Shown here piece after piece: positions 6,413-13,473 of a DNA stretch of 27,164 nt (position 1 is the first letter of the stretch; the number at the start of each line of letters is the position of its first letter). The stretch comes from a virus. The position numbers were made by a program, and so were the translations under genes. The notes under the pieces were generated by a model. It was not told where the DNA came from. It made no database searches and worked only from the letters and a program-made list of their open reading frames with translations. The DNA lies in the IMG/VR virus record IMGVR_UViG_3300044825_001233, positions 1 through 27,164 of that record. One strand, written 5' to 3'.

Positions 6413-6480
6413 CTGCTAGGAGTGAAGAAGGTGCGTTACCACGTCCCGTGTGGTTTCGTCACCCCTTCACTCCTATGCAG
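6413..6480 (+). other. Long hairpin holding a CTGCTAGGAG Shine-Dalgarno
   Basis: CTGCTAGGAGTGAAG (6413-6427) pairs with CTTCACTCCTA-T-GCAG (6465-6480) with one bulged T. Inside, ACCAC pairs with GTGGT. The Shine-Dalgarno motif is therefore buried in the stem, and the small frame from GTG 6431 would be hidden until the hairpin opens. Confidence 0.65.
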
Positions 6481-6589
6481 CGAACTCCTCTCGAGAGCAG
6501 AGCGCTTGAATCGGCGGCCAGGAAGAAAAGACACCCAGCATATACACCCCGTGTTTGGGTTCCAGCCTGTCAGCGAGGGACTGGAGTAG
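6431..6589 (+). CDS. Possible 52-residue protein (uncertain)
   Basis: From GTG 6431 the frame reads MRYHVPCGFVTPSLLCSELL and continues basic (RAERLNRRPGRK) to TAG 6587. TAGGAG at 6417-6422 is eight bases upstream, a correct distance, and belongs to the repeated CTGCTAGGAG module. The whole start region is folded in the hairpin at 6413-6480. No family is recognised and the codon pattern is not convincing, so it may not be translated. Confidence 0.3.
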   Translation: MRYHVPCGFVTPSLLCSELLSRAERLNRRPGRKDTQHIHPVFGFQPVSEGLE

Positions 6590-6604
6590 TCGTGGAGGGA
6601 AGTG

Positions 6605-6721
6605 GTGGGACAAGACTCCATGATGAATGAATCGCTGCCTCCGGGGGACTGGGGCTACCTGTTAGCCTGGGTCGTGAGGGTGGGCTACCACCCCCTTGGG
6701 GAACCTATGGCCAGAGACTAG
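6605..6721 (+). CDS. Possible 38-residue protein
   Basis: From GTG 6605 (GGAGGG at 6594-6599, five bases before) the frame reads MGQDSMMNESLPPGDWGYLL and ends in a short Arg/Pro tail (GEPMARD) at TAG 6719. ATG 6620 or 6623 could also start it. The PPGDWGYLLAWVVRVGY stretch has the look of a genuine small phage protein, and the stop lies just before the ribosome-binding site of the next gene. No function is known. Confidence 0.4.
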   Translation: MGQDSMMNESLPPGDWGYLLAWVVRVGYHPLGEPMARD

Positions 6722-6729
6722 AGGAGACC

Positions 6730-7560
6730 ATGCAAGACCCCTTCAAGATAACCGAGCCGACCCTGATCTCATTCAGTGGGGGCCGCACCTCAGCCTATAT
6801 GCTATGGCGGGTGCTCCAGTCCAACGGCGGGATACCAAGCGATGCGGTGGTCTGTTTTGCTAACACCGGCAAGGAAGATCCAGCTACCTACCAATTCATC
6901 AAGGACTGCCAGGACCACTGGGGAGTCCACATCAACTGGGTCGAATACATCCCCGAGAAGCCTGGATTCAAGGTCGTAAACTTCGAGACGGCAGCCCGTA
7001 ACGGGGAGCCATTCGAGGCCGTGATCCGACACTACGCCAAGCTCCCCAACCCAGCTCAGCGGTGGTGCACCGGGATTCTCAAGATCCGCACCATGCACAA
7101 GTTTGTCCGAAGCCTGGGCTGGGAGCATGACGAGGCCGATAACAACGACTTTGTGGGGATCAGGTATGACGAGCCACGCCGGGCAGCCAAGGCCCCTATG
7201 GCCAAGATGCCCCTGGTGGCAGCCAAGGTCACCAAGGCCGATGTCTTAGACTTCTGGGCCAAGCAGCCATTCGATCTTCAGCTCAAGGTAATCAACGGGG
7301 AGACGGCTGCCGGGAACTGTGATCTCTGTTACCTCAAGTCCCTGCCCAAGATTGTGGCCCTCATCAGGGATAAACCTGAGAGAGCTCAATGGTGGATTAA
7401 GATGGAAAAGCTCATCCCGGACATTACAGAAGTCAAAAAGCCAGGGAACGGAAACACATTCCGGTCCGACCGGCCGAGCTACGAATCACTGTTACACAAC
7501 TACGAAAATCAAGGAGAACTATTCGATGACGGAGACATCTCGTGTTTCTGTGGAGACTGA
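6730..7560 (+). CDS. PAPS-reductase/PP-loop ATP pyrophosphatase-like protein
   Basis: A 276-residue protein of the adenine nucleotide alpha-hydrolase fold. The PP-loop is SFSGGRTSA (residues 14-22), then FANTGKED (43-50) and a CTGILK segment (113 on) typical of phosphoadenylyl-sulfate reductase relatives. Two further Cys groups, CDLC (197-200) and CFC at the C-terminus, could hold an iron-sulfur cluster or zinc. Phage homologues are known but their reaction is unsettled: sulfur transfer, DNA phosphorothioation (DndC-like) and tRNA thiolation are all possible. GAGGAGACC precedes the start. No dnd partners are in this window, so DNA phosphorothioation is not supported. Confidence 0.8.
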   Translation: MQDPFKITEPTLISFSGGRTSAYMLWRVLQSNGGIPSDAVVCFANTGKEDPATYQFIKDCQDHWGVHINWVEYIPEKPGFKVVNFETAARNGEPFEAVIRHYAKLPNPAQRWCTGILKIRTMHKFVRSLGWEHDEADNNDFVGIRYDEPRRAAKAPMAKMPLVAAKVTKADVLDFWAKQPFDLQLKVINGETAAGNCDLCYLKSLPKIVALIRDKPERAQWWIKMEKLIPDITEVKKPGNGNTFRSDRPSYESLLHNYENQGELFDDGDISCFCGD

Positions 7561-7723
7561 GCCATCGGACGATGAGCTGTTTGATATGGCGTTTGAAGCT
7601 CTGATTCCCCTGGCCAATCAAGACATCACCACCAAGGAAGTAACACTTGCAGACATCAGAAGGGCTAGAGAAGTCCTGAGATTTTTATCACCACGGGTTG
7701 CCAAGAGGAACAAATCCAAATAA
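7526..7723 (+). CDS. Small acidic-then-basic helical protein
   Basis: A 65-residue protein (MTETSRVSVETEPSDDELFD at the start). ATG 7526 is chosen because AAGGAGAA lies at 7511-7518. It overlaps the end of the PAPS-reductase-like gene by 35 bases in another frame. The C-terminal half (ADIRRAREVLRFLSPRVAKR) is a basic helix that could contact nucleic acid. Its codon GTA-ACA-CTT-G at about 7640 is a half copy of the dispersed palindrome. No function is recognised. Confidence 0.6.
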   Translation: MTETSRVSVETEPSDDELFDMAFEALIPLANQDITTKEVTLADIRRAREVLRFLSPRVAKRNKSK

Positions 7724-7733
7724 ACTGGTTGCC

Positions 7734-7743
7734 CTGCTAGGAG
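7734..7743 (+). promoter_or_regulatory. CTGCTAGGAG extended Shine-Dalgarno before the ParB-like gene
   Basis: The ten-base module with flanks GCC and A (7731-7744), seven bases before ATG 7751. All 14 bases are exactly complementary to the loop of the candidate small RNA (6205-6218), making this a likely target on the rightward mRNAs. Confidence 0.7.
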
Positions 7744-7750
7744 AAGAATA

Positions 7751-8578
7751 ATGACACGCTTACCGCTTACTGCCATCCGTCTCGATGGTGGCACACAGGC
7801 CCGTATTCGCATTGACGAGAAGGTCTTTGAAGAATACGCCATGAAGATGAAGGAGGGATCGGTATTCCCTCCGATCGTAGTATTCAAAGATCCCGATGGC
7901 GAGATATGGCTAGGTGATGGTTTCCACAGATACCACGCCAATAAACTCAATGGCGCAGAAGACATTGAATGCGAAGTAAGAGATGGAACGCAGCGGGACG
8001 CCAAGCTCTACTCATGGAGTGCCAACAAGAACCGTGGCCTCCAGATGACCTGGGAAGACAATCGCAAGGTCATACTCGAGATGCTCGAAGATCCAGAGTG
8101 CGCCAAGTGGAGCGATGCCGAGATAGCCCGTCATGTTGGCGTATCCAAGATGACAGTCGGCCGGATCAGAAAGAAAGCCAAGGGCGAGACTCCGCAGCCG
8201 AAAAAGCGGAAGTTCATCGACTCCAAGGGCCAAGAGAAAGAGATGAATACCGAGAAGATCGGTATCAAGGCCCCAGTAGAACAACCCGCCCCGGTCGCAG
8301 ACGACCGCATCGATGAGCTGGTAACACTTGTTACTTCTCTCTCGGAAGAGAACGAGAACCTCAAAGACAAGATCGCCATCGGCCAATGGGACGCCACCGA
8401 CATCGAGAAGATCGACATCCAGGAGACCGTAACAGAGTTACGCAACCAGGTGAAGGCCCTCGAGATCGAGAACAAGACGCTCAGGGAGAGCCGGGATATG
8501 TATCAGAACCGGAACGCAGAGCTCATGCGAACCGTGAAATCATTGCAGACGAAACTCAAGAAGCTGGAGGGGAAATGA
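7751..8578 (+). CDS. ParB/Srx-like domain protein with helix-turn-helix and coiled coil
   Basis: A 275-residue protein. Residues 1-95 match a ParB/sulfiredoxin-like domain: an N-terminal LPLTAIRLDG strand, FPPIVVFKDPDGEIWLGDGF then HR (55-60, the conserved G-D-G-x-H-R box that binds nucleotide in ParB), and later the ANKNRGLQMT segment. Residues 121-141 (SDAEIARHVGVSKMTVGRIR) form a helix-turn-helix. The last 85 residues are a coiled coil. Such phage proteins often act as nucleases, transcription switches or partition-like clamps. A GTAACA-CT-TGTTAC palindrome lies in its own gene. No ParA is in the window. Confidence 0.8.
   Translation: MTRLPLTAIRLDGGTQARIRIDEKVFEEYAMKMKEGSVFPPIVVFKDPDGEIWLGDGFHRYHANKLNGAEDIECEVRDGTQRDAKLYSWSANKNRGLQMTWEDNRKVILEMLEDPECAKWSDAEIARHVGVSKMTVGRIRKKAKGETPQPKKRKFIDSKGQEKEMNTEKIGIKAPVEQPAPVADDRIDELVTLVTSLSEENENLKDKIAIGQWDATDIEKIDIQETVTELRNQVKALEIENKTLRESRDMYQNRNAELMRTVKSLQTKLKKLEGK
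8321..8334. repeat. Dispersed palindrome copy 2, GTAACA-CT-TGTTAC
   Basis: Six-base inverted arms inside the ParB-like gene, read as V-T-L-V-T in the same phase as the other copies. A second, shorter palindrome GTAAC-AGA-GTTAC lies at 8429-8441 in the same gene. Confidence 0.6.
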
Positions 8579-8730
8579 TAGACATATCAGCAATTGTCAT
8601 TGAAATGCAGAAGTTACTCAGAGAGACATACGAGCAATTCAATGAGAAACAATACGATGATGCACTAGCCAATGCGGTCATTCTTAAAGCAGCAGCATCA
8701 GAGTTAGTAAAGGAAATGAAACACAAGTAA
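8575..8730 (+). CDS. 51-residue hypothetical protein
   Basis: The frame starts ATG 8575, overlapping the ParB-like stop by ATGA, with GGAGGGG before it. It reads MIDISAIVIEMQKLLRETYE and continues as one amphipathic helix ending in KEMKHK. Codon use is clearly more AT-rich than in the ParB-like and helicase genes on each side, suggesting a separate origin. The function is unknown. Confidence 0.6.
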   Translation: MIDISAIVIEMQKLLRETYEQFNEKQYDDALANAVILKAAASELVKEMKHK

Positions 8731-8778
8731 GAGGGCGCAAGCCTAGCCGACACCAGGCGGAACCTGGCAGGAGAAAAC

Positions 8779-10263
8779 ATGGAATTAGATTTACGGCCCC
8801 ATCAGGCCGAAGTTATCGAGGCATTACGAGAGGGATTTAAGCAAGGACATCGGGCGCAGCTCCTCTATGCACCCACGGGTTTCGGTAAGACCGAGGTGGC
8901 CATACACCTAATGAAGGCAACCCGAGACAACTACAAACGAGCAGCCATCGTTCTTGATCGAAATGTGTTGGTCGATCAGACAAGTCTGCGGTTATCCAAA
9001 TACAAGCTGCCCCACGGCGTCACCCAGGCCCAGCATTGGAAGTTTGACCCAGCAGAGCGGCTGCAAGTCTGTTCAGCTCAGACACTTGAGCGCCGATCAA
9101 AGCCACTACAGACAGATCTCCTCATTGTCGATGAGTGTCATATCACCCGTAAGCAGACGACCGACTACATCAAGGCCAATCCGAGCGTAAAGGTTATCGG
9201 ACTTACGGCCACCCCATTTACCAAAGGTCTCGGAGACATCTATACCAATGTGGTCTGCGGCTCCACGACCGGCAGCCTGGTTGAGGAGAAGTGGCTAACG
9301 CCATTGAAGGTCTATATCGCCAAAGAGATCGACATGACCGGGGCCAAGAAGGTGGCAGGCGAGTGGGCCCAGGATGTGGTAACCGAGCGGGGCATGAAGA
9401 TTACCGGGGATATTGTGGATGAGTGGGTGAAGATGACCCATCAGATATTCGGCCGGCCAAGGAAGACCATCGTGTTCTGTGCTGGCGTAGCCCACGGGGC
9501 AGACCTGGTGCAGCAGTTTGCTCAGAAGGGATACAACTTCGTCTCGATCTCATACAAAGACAATGACGACTTCAAGAAGGCGGCCATCGAGGACTTCGCC
9601 AAGCCCGACACCGAGATCCACGGCCTAATTGCTACTGACATTCTTACCCGAGGATTCGATGTCCCGGATGTAATGATCGGAGTATCGGCCAGACCATTCA
9701 GCAAGTCATTGTCCAGCCATATCCAGCAGATGGGCCGGGTAATGCGGCCATTCGAGGGCAAGGAGTTTGCTCTGTGGCTAGACCATTCAGGGAATTTCCT
9801 GCGGTTCAGGGAGGACTGGGATGAGGTCTATGAGGATGGGGTCAAGAGCCTAGACGGAAGGGTAGAGAAGGCTAAGCGGGAGCCAACCGAGAAGCAGAAG
9901 AAGGAATCCAAGTGCCCGAAGTGTGATCACCTGTGGCCCAAAAATTCAGATACCTGCCCGTCTTGCGGCCATGTAAAACAGAAGCGTAACCAGGTCGAGG
10001 CGGTAGCAGGAGAGATGTTCGAGCTCCAAGGCCAGGGTAAGCGGATGAAGGATGAGAAGCAGGGCTTTTACTCCGAGCTCATCTACTACGCCCGGGAGCG
10101 GAACTACAACCAGCACTGGGCAAGCCACAAGTATCGGGAGAAGTTTGGCGTCTGGCCTCGAGGTCTGGCAGACATCCCAATACCACCATCAATGAAGACA
10201 CTTAACTGGATCAAGCATAAGAATATCGCCTGGGCCAAGAGAATACAGAGGGACCGGGCATGA
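8779..10263 (+). CDS. Superfamily 2 DEAD/DEAH-box helicase with a zinc ribbon
   Basis: A 494-residue helicase of the SF2 type (UvsW/RecQ-like order). Visible motifs: Q-like LRPHQAEVI (5-13), Walker A APTGFGKT (31-38), motif II DECH (118-121), motif III TATPF (143-147), motif V ATDILTRGFDVPDV (285-298) and motif VI QQMGRVMRP (316-324). A zinc ribbon of two CPxC pairs (379-382 and 393-396) follows, then a helical C-terminal domain. It probably unwinds or reanneals replication forks or recombination intermediates. A small hairpin (CCAGG, CCTGG at about 8752-8766) and a CTGGCAGGAG ribosome site resembling the CTGCTAGGAG module lie before the start. Confidence 0.9.
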   Translation: MELDLRPHQAEVIEALREGFKQGHRAQLLYAPTGFGKTEVAIHLMKATRDNYKRAAIVLDRNVLVDQTSLRLSKYKLPHGVTQAQHWKFDPAERLQVCSAQTLERRSKPLQTDLLIVDECHITRKQTTDYIKANPSVKVIGLTATPFTKGLGDIYTNVVCGSTTGSLVEEKWLTPLKVYIAKEIDMTGAKKVAGEWAQDVVTERGMKITGDIVDEWVKMTHQIFGRPRKTIVFCAGVAHGADLVQQFAQKGYNFVSISYKDNDDFKKAAIEDFAKPDTEIHGLIATDILTRGFDVPDVMIGVSARPFSKSLSSHIQQMGRVMRPFEGKEFALWLDHSGNFLRFREDWDEVYEDGVKSLDGRVEKAKREPTEKQKKESKCPKCDHLWPKNSDTCPSCGHVKQKRNQVEAVAGEMFELQGQGKRMKDEKQGFYSELIYYARERNYNQHWASHKYREKFGVWPRGLADIPIPPSMKTLNWIKHKNIAWAKRIQRDRA

Positions 10264-11036
10264 ATTTCACAGTAGCTGACTTTGCCAGAGTTGCGCCATT
10301 CAGTCCTGTCAAATATATCTGGTTTGACCTATCTGACATCGAGGCTTTGCGCAAAGCGTATCGTAACTTTGCTGATGGTAGGAAGTTCACAGACGCCACC
10401 ACAAACGATTTGATTGAAGATATTCCAATGCCTTTCGATAACATGGCATTGATATTGTCGGTCAGCGATGAACGCAGAGACAAAGATGTGCGTATCGTAA
10501 TGAGTATTGAAAAGCAGGATGGTGTTTTGGTAATCAACGAATGGAGCACCAAACACAAACAGCCAGTCGCATGGCTGAAAATCCATGAGCGGCTGCACAA
10601 CAAACCAGAGCCAGGGTTCAATCCAGACTATCTCCAAGAAATGATGGGTAAGGGAGTTCCCTCGAGTGCGGTTGCCAGTCAGCTGCAAAAGCTCATGCAC
10701 TTTGTTTTGCCAATCTTTACTTGCCTTTGTTATTCAAAGCCGGAGAACGGGCATGAGATTGTTGGGTATCGATGCACCGATGACAACCCATCGAATGCTA
10801 AGCGGATCAGGAAGGGAAAGCGCCCATTATTTGAGTGGAATACGGTAAAGATCAGACAGCCAGAGCCGTCCGTATCGCTTGGCGGAACACACGCCAGCCC
10901 GAAGCCTCACGACCGCCGTGGGCATCAGCGTAGATACAAGAGCGGTAAGGTGGTTTACATCAGATCAATGACTATCAATAAGCACAAGATCCCCCAGGAG
11001 GGGTTTATCCATCACGACTATAAGGTGACAGCATGA
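10260..11036 (+). CDS. Conserved phage protein of unknown function
   Basis: A 258-residue protein. The C-terminal third contains a GGTHASPKPHDRRGHQRR segment followed by SGKVVYIRSMTINKHK and a final HHDYKV. This is a basic, His-rich pattern I have seen in phage proteins of undefined role and would read as a nucleic-acid-contact region. The N-terminal two-thirds is mixed alpha/beta with no signature. Codons are notably more AT-rich than in the helicase it overlaps by four bases, so this block (10260 to about 11600) may have a different origin. Confidence 0.65.
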   Translation: MNFTVADFARVAPFSPVKYIWFDLSDIEALRKAYRNFADGRKFTDATTNDLIEDIPMPFDNMALILSVSDERRDKDVRIVMSIEKQDGVLVINEWSTKHKQPVAWLKIHERLHNKPEPGFNPDYLQEMMGKGVPSSAVASQLQKLMHFVLPIFTCLCYSKPENGHEIVGYRCTDDNPSNAKRIRKGKRPLFEWNTVKIRQPEPSVSLGGTHASPKPHDRRGHQRRYKSGKVVYIRSMTINKHKIPQEGFIHHDYKVTA

Positions 11037-11194
11037 GCGACAGACCGATTGCATGGGTAATTTATCTCAACGATGAGACCGGGACGCCATTGTTTTTCGA
11101 AGACGATGGGATAACGAAACCTTGGGAGACGCTGGAGAAGTATCTCGGCAAGGCGATCCCGCTTTACGCAAGGAGGGAGTGTGAAGTCTCTTAG
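11033..11194 (+). CDS. 53-residue hypothetical protein
   Basis: The frame starts ATG 11033 (ATGA overlap with the previous stop) and reads MSDRPIAWVIYLNDETGTPL, then an acidic EDDGITKPWETLEKYLGKAI and a LYARRE end. The overlap, the coherent beta-hairpin/helix composition and the coupling to the next start support a real gene. No family is known to me. Confidence 0.6.
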   Translation: MSDRPIAWVIYLNDETGTPLFFEDDGITKPWETLEKYLGKAIPLYARRECEVS

Positions 11195-11369
11195 TAAACC
11201 CCAGGTCCAGAAGATCATCAACGAGATGGATTACCCGATTTCGTTATACAAGTTTGCCAAAGCCATCCAACAAAAACACAAGGAGATCAACCATGAGTGG
11301 AGTGGAGTTCGTAATAGTGGTAGGAATCGTGCAGCTGATAATCAAATTCTTATAACGGAGAAGAAATGA
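11181..11369 (+). CDS. 62-residue hypothetical protein
   Basis: Begins at GTG 11181 with AGGAGGGA at 11171-11178 just before it. The first 35 residues (KSLSKPQVQKIINEMDYPIS and an AKAIQQKHKEIN helix) look like a genuine protein. The last 25 residues (WSGVRNSGRNRAADNQILI) cover a second frame encoding a membrane peptide (11293-11355) and look less natural. It overlaps the next gene by four bases. Confidence 0.55.
   Translation: MKSLSKPQVQKIINEMDYPISLYKFAKAIQQKHKEINHEWSGVRNSGRNRAADNQILITEKK
11293..11355 (+). CDS. Possible 20-residue membrane peptide nested in another gene
   Basis: In a different frame from the surrounding gene, ATG 11293 follows AGGAG (11281-11285) by seven bases and reads MSGVEFVIVVGIVQLIIKFL to TAA at 11353. 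It is an almost pure transmembrane helix. The good ribosome site and helix-like composition make it a candidate for an overlapping mini-gene, but chance cannot be excluded. Confidence 0.4.
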   Translation: MSGVEFVIVVGIVQLIIKFL

Positions 11370-11611
11370 AACCCAAGACACCAAAACAACCAAGAGCCCT
11401 GCAACTGGCTGATGCAATCCTTGAAAAGGAATGCACCAAGACTACAAAGTTCCACGCTGCCAACGAGCTTCGCAGACTGTATGAATTAAGCAAAATGCTC
11501 TATGACGAAATGAACAAATCTTACTCCGCTCAATCAAGGGCCAAATCGGAAATAGTCGGATCACAAAACATCCTTGGAGCAGCAGTAATGAAAGCGAGGG
11601 AGCAGCTGTGA
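11366..11611 (+). CDS. 81-residue helical hypothetical protein
   Basis: Basic N-terminus (MKPKTPKQPRALQLADAILE) then a long amphipathic helix with AANELRRLYELSKMLYDEMN. No known domain. GGAGAAGAA at about 11357 gives a ribosome site, and the stop overlaps the next gene's GTG start. The composition is AT-rich like its upstream neighbours. Confidence 0.65.
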   Translation: MKPKTPKQPRALQLADAILEKECTKTTKFHAANELRRLYELSKMLYDEMNKSYSAQSRAKSEIVGSQNILGAAVMKAREQL

Positions 11612-12390
11612 ACCAACAACAACTAGACGAGCTGTATCGATCGATTAGGGCAGACAATGAGAAGCGGCCGGTCGGGATAATGATCGCCACCCCGATGTAT
11701 GGGGGGATGTGCCACGGGGATTACTGCATCGGAGCGGTCAAAGCTGTTGGGCTGCTGCGGTCCCTGGGGTTCATCGTAAGCTACCAAGCTATGTTTAACG
11801 AGAGTCTGATTACCCGGGCGAGGAATAACCTAGCCGTTACTTTCCTGAACGATCCGAACATGGATTACCTGATGTTCATCGACTCAGACATTGGATTCGG
11901 GGAGCAAGACATCCTGCGCCTAGTCTTGGCAGACAAGCCCATCTCGGCTGCGGCCTATCCCCGTAAGCGGATCAACTGGTCGATGTATAACAAGGCGATC
12001 AAGGCTGGGAAAGACAACCCACGGGACTGGACGGGAGACTTTATCTTTAACACCGTAGGGATCAATCCGACCGAAGATGACTGGGGAATGATCGAGGTAA
12101 CCCATGCACCCACGGGATTCATGCTCATCCATCGGAAGGTATTCGAGACCCTCCAGAATGTGGTCCAGGAATACGAGGATGTAATCGATGGCAAGACCGT
12201 CAAGGGCTGGGATTTCTTCAAGGTAGGCGTAGGCAAGAACGGCCGCTACACCAGCGAGGATTACTGGTTTTGCAACGAGTGGCGGGAGACCGGGGGGAAG
12301 ATCTACATGAACCCCTATATCCACCTTACTCACACCGGGAGCTATACCTTTGCCGGCAACCTGGCCCGGATGGGGACCGAGGCGTTATGA
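11608..12390 (+). CDS. Phage glycosyltransferase-like protein (GT-A type)
   Basis: A 260-residue protein. An N-terminal IMIATPMYGGMCHGDYCIGA strand-loop and a LMFIDSDIGF segment carrying a D-x-D-like motif are as expected for nucleotide-sugar- and metal-binding GT-A enzymes. Later motifs are AAYPRKRINW and ending SEDYWFCNEWRETGGKIYMN, a typical C-terminal acceptor region. It starts at GTG 11608 (GAGGG upstream), overlapping the previous stop. Such phage enzymes modify nucleotides, DNA bases or virion surfaces; the acceptor is unknown. Confidence 0.72.
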   Translation: MNQQQLDELYRSIRADNEKRPVGIMIATPMYGGMCHGDYCIGAVKAVGLLRSLGFIVSYQAMFNESLITRARNNLAVTFLNDPNMDYLMFIDSDIGFGEQDILRLVLADKPISAAAYPRKRINWSMYNKAIKAGKDNPRDWTGDFIFNTVGINPTEDDWGMIEVTHAPTGFMLIHRKVFETLQNVVQEYEDVIDGKTVKGWDFFKVGVGKNGRYTSEDYWFCNEWRETGGKIYMNPYIHLTHTGSYTFAGNLARMGTEAL

Positions 12391-12662
12391 CCGAGATTGG
12401 CGAGATCTACTGGCAGCTCGAGCAGCACAAGCAGCTCCGGGGAGGATGCTCCTGCGGGGATTCCACGATCCTGGGGGTGATCCACTCAGACACCAAGCCA
12501 TGCTCCCTGCCAATCGCCCACCTGCCTTTGACCGAGCACCAGATCCAAGACATCGGGGTGAACTACGCAGACCTGGGTGGCGACATCGGGTGCAAGAACT
12601 GGGAACCATTTGTAAGGGCCATAGAGAAGGCGCATGGGATCGGGGGGATCAATGAGGTTTGA
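12387..12662 (+). CDS. 91-residue hypothetical protein
   Basis: Starts ATG 12387 (ATGA overlap with the glycosyltransferase) and reads MTEIGEIYWQLEQHKQLRGG, then a CSCGD pair, later a lone Cys before SLPIAHLPL, and a final NWEPFVRAIEKAHGI helix. The Cys group could bind metal. No family is recognised. The 3' end overlaps the primase start by 11 bases. Confidence 0.65.
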   Translation: MTEIGEIYWQLEQHKQLRGGCSCGDSTILGVIHSDTKPCSLPIAHLPLTEHQIQDIGVNYADLGGDIGCKNWEPFVRAIEKAHGIGGINEV

Positions 12663-13473
12663 GGATTTTGCAAGGGCCCACGGGCTGATTATTAACTCCC
12701 TGGTCCCGAACAAATGGGTGGCCACGCCCACCGAGGATCACCCCAGGAAGCGGAACGGCCGGTATAAATTCATGGGGGACATTGGCTGGGTTCAGAACTG
12801 GGCCACCATGACCAAGCCCGAAATGTGGCGGAGCGTAACACCTGTTACACCCCAAATCCGCCAGGCCATCCGAAGGGCAGACGATGAGCGCCGGGACGCA
12901 GCCGAGAGGGCGGCAGCCAAGGCCGGCTGGATCCTGCACCAGACGGAGCTCCTGCACCACCCATACCTAGAGAAAAAGGGATTCCCAGACGAGACCGCCA
13001 ATGTCTGGGTGAAAGACGGGCAGAAGATCCTAGTGATCCCGATGCGGATCAATAACCGTATCGTGGGGGCCCAGCTCATCGATGAACAGGGGCAGAAGAA
13101 ATTCCTCTATGGTCAAACGACCAAGGGGGCAGCCTTTACCATAGACGCAAAGGGCCTCCCTATTTTTTGCGAGGGATATGCCACAGGGCTCAGCGTCCGG
13201 GCCGTTATGAAGGCGGTAAAAATGCGCTACACCATCTACATCTGTTTCTCGGCATCGAACCTCGAGCACATAGCGAGGGGCATCAATGGAGGGATCGTCA
13301 TCGCAGACAACGATCCGAATCAGGTGGGGGAAAAAGCGGCTAAAGCTGCACTCAAACCATATTGGATCTCCCCCGCAGTCGGGGAGGACTTCAACGATTT
13401 TCACAATCGGGTCGGTCTGTTTCAAGCCAGCCAGTCCCTTAAAAAGATTCTTATCCATGCTGCTCACGCATAA
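12652..13473 (+). CDS. Toprim-domain primase-like protein
   Basis: A 273-residue protein starting MRFEDFARAHGL (the in-frame ATG at 12634 is less likely, as GGGGGGAT lies just before 12652). The N-terminal part resembles phage primase leaders. The C-terminal Toprim domain shows the conserved Glu in LPIFCEGYATGLSV and an acidic GIVIADNDPN loop, the metal-binding elements of DnaG-type primases. The Walker helicase motif is absent, so the helicase partner is probably the SF2 enzyme encoded upstream or a gene outside this window. It overlaps the leftward sigma-like gene tail to tail by 23 bases. Confidence 0.78.
   Translation: MRFEDFARAHGLIINSLVPNKWVATPTEDHPRKRNGRYKFMGDIGWVQNWATMTKPEMWRSVTPVTPQIRQAIRRADDERRDAAERAAAKAGWILHQTELLHHPYLEKKGFPDETANVWVKDGQKILVIPMRINNRIVGAQLIDEQGQKKFLYGQTTKGAAFTIDAKGLPIFCEGYATGLSVRAVMKAVKMRYTIYICFSASNLEHIARGINGGIVIADNDPNQVGEKAAKAALKPYWISPAVGEDFNDFHNRVGLFQASQSLKKILIHAAHA
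12835..12848. repeat. Dispersed palindrome copy 3, GTAACA-CC-TGTTAC
   Basis: Identical to copy 1 (653-666), inside the primase gene, again read as V-T-P-V-T. It lies between the N-terminal region and the linker to the Toprim domain. Confidence 0.6.

Larger units (their letters stand above)
6292..6729 (+). other. Strongly folded region without a clear large gene
   Basis: No gene I recognise lies here. Inverted repeats are frequent: GGGGCGGG 6317-6324 with CCCGCCCC 6368-6375, enclosing GAACAA 6325-6330 with TTGTTC 6355-6360; a 15-pair hairpin at 6413-6480; TCCAG 6561-6565 with CTGGA 6581-6585; and GGGTGG 6678-6683 with CCACCC 6688-6693 around GCTA. A 490-base open frame crosses it, but it runs through the promoter, small RNA and terminator and has an Arg/Pro/Ser-rich random look. 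A structured RNA, or a leader for the operon at 6730, fits better. Confidence 0.5.

Noticed and set aside
6317-6480. tRNA or tmRNA in the folded region
   Set aside because: The stems are too long or too irregular for a cloverleaf, and no T-loop consensus or CCA-type end is seen.
6139-6630. 163-residue open frame across the promoter and terminator region
   Set aside because: It begins at a TTG that is the promoter -35, runs through a strong terminator hairpin, and has an Arg/Pro/Ser-rich composition typical of chance frames. No ribosome site or family.
6730-7560. Full DNA phosphorothioation (Dnd) system
   Set aside because: Only one PP-loop protein is present; no DndA, B, D or E partner is in the window.
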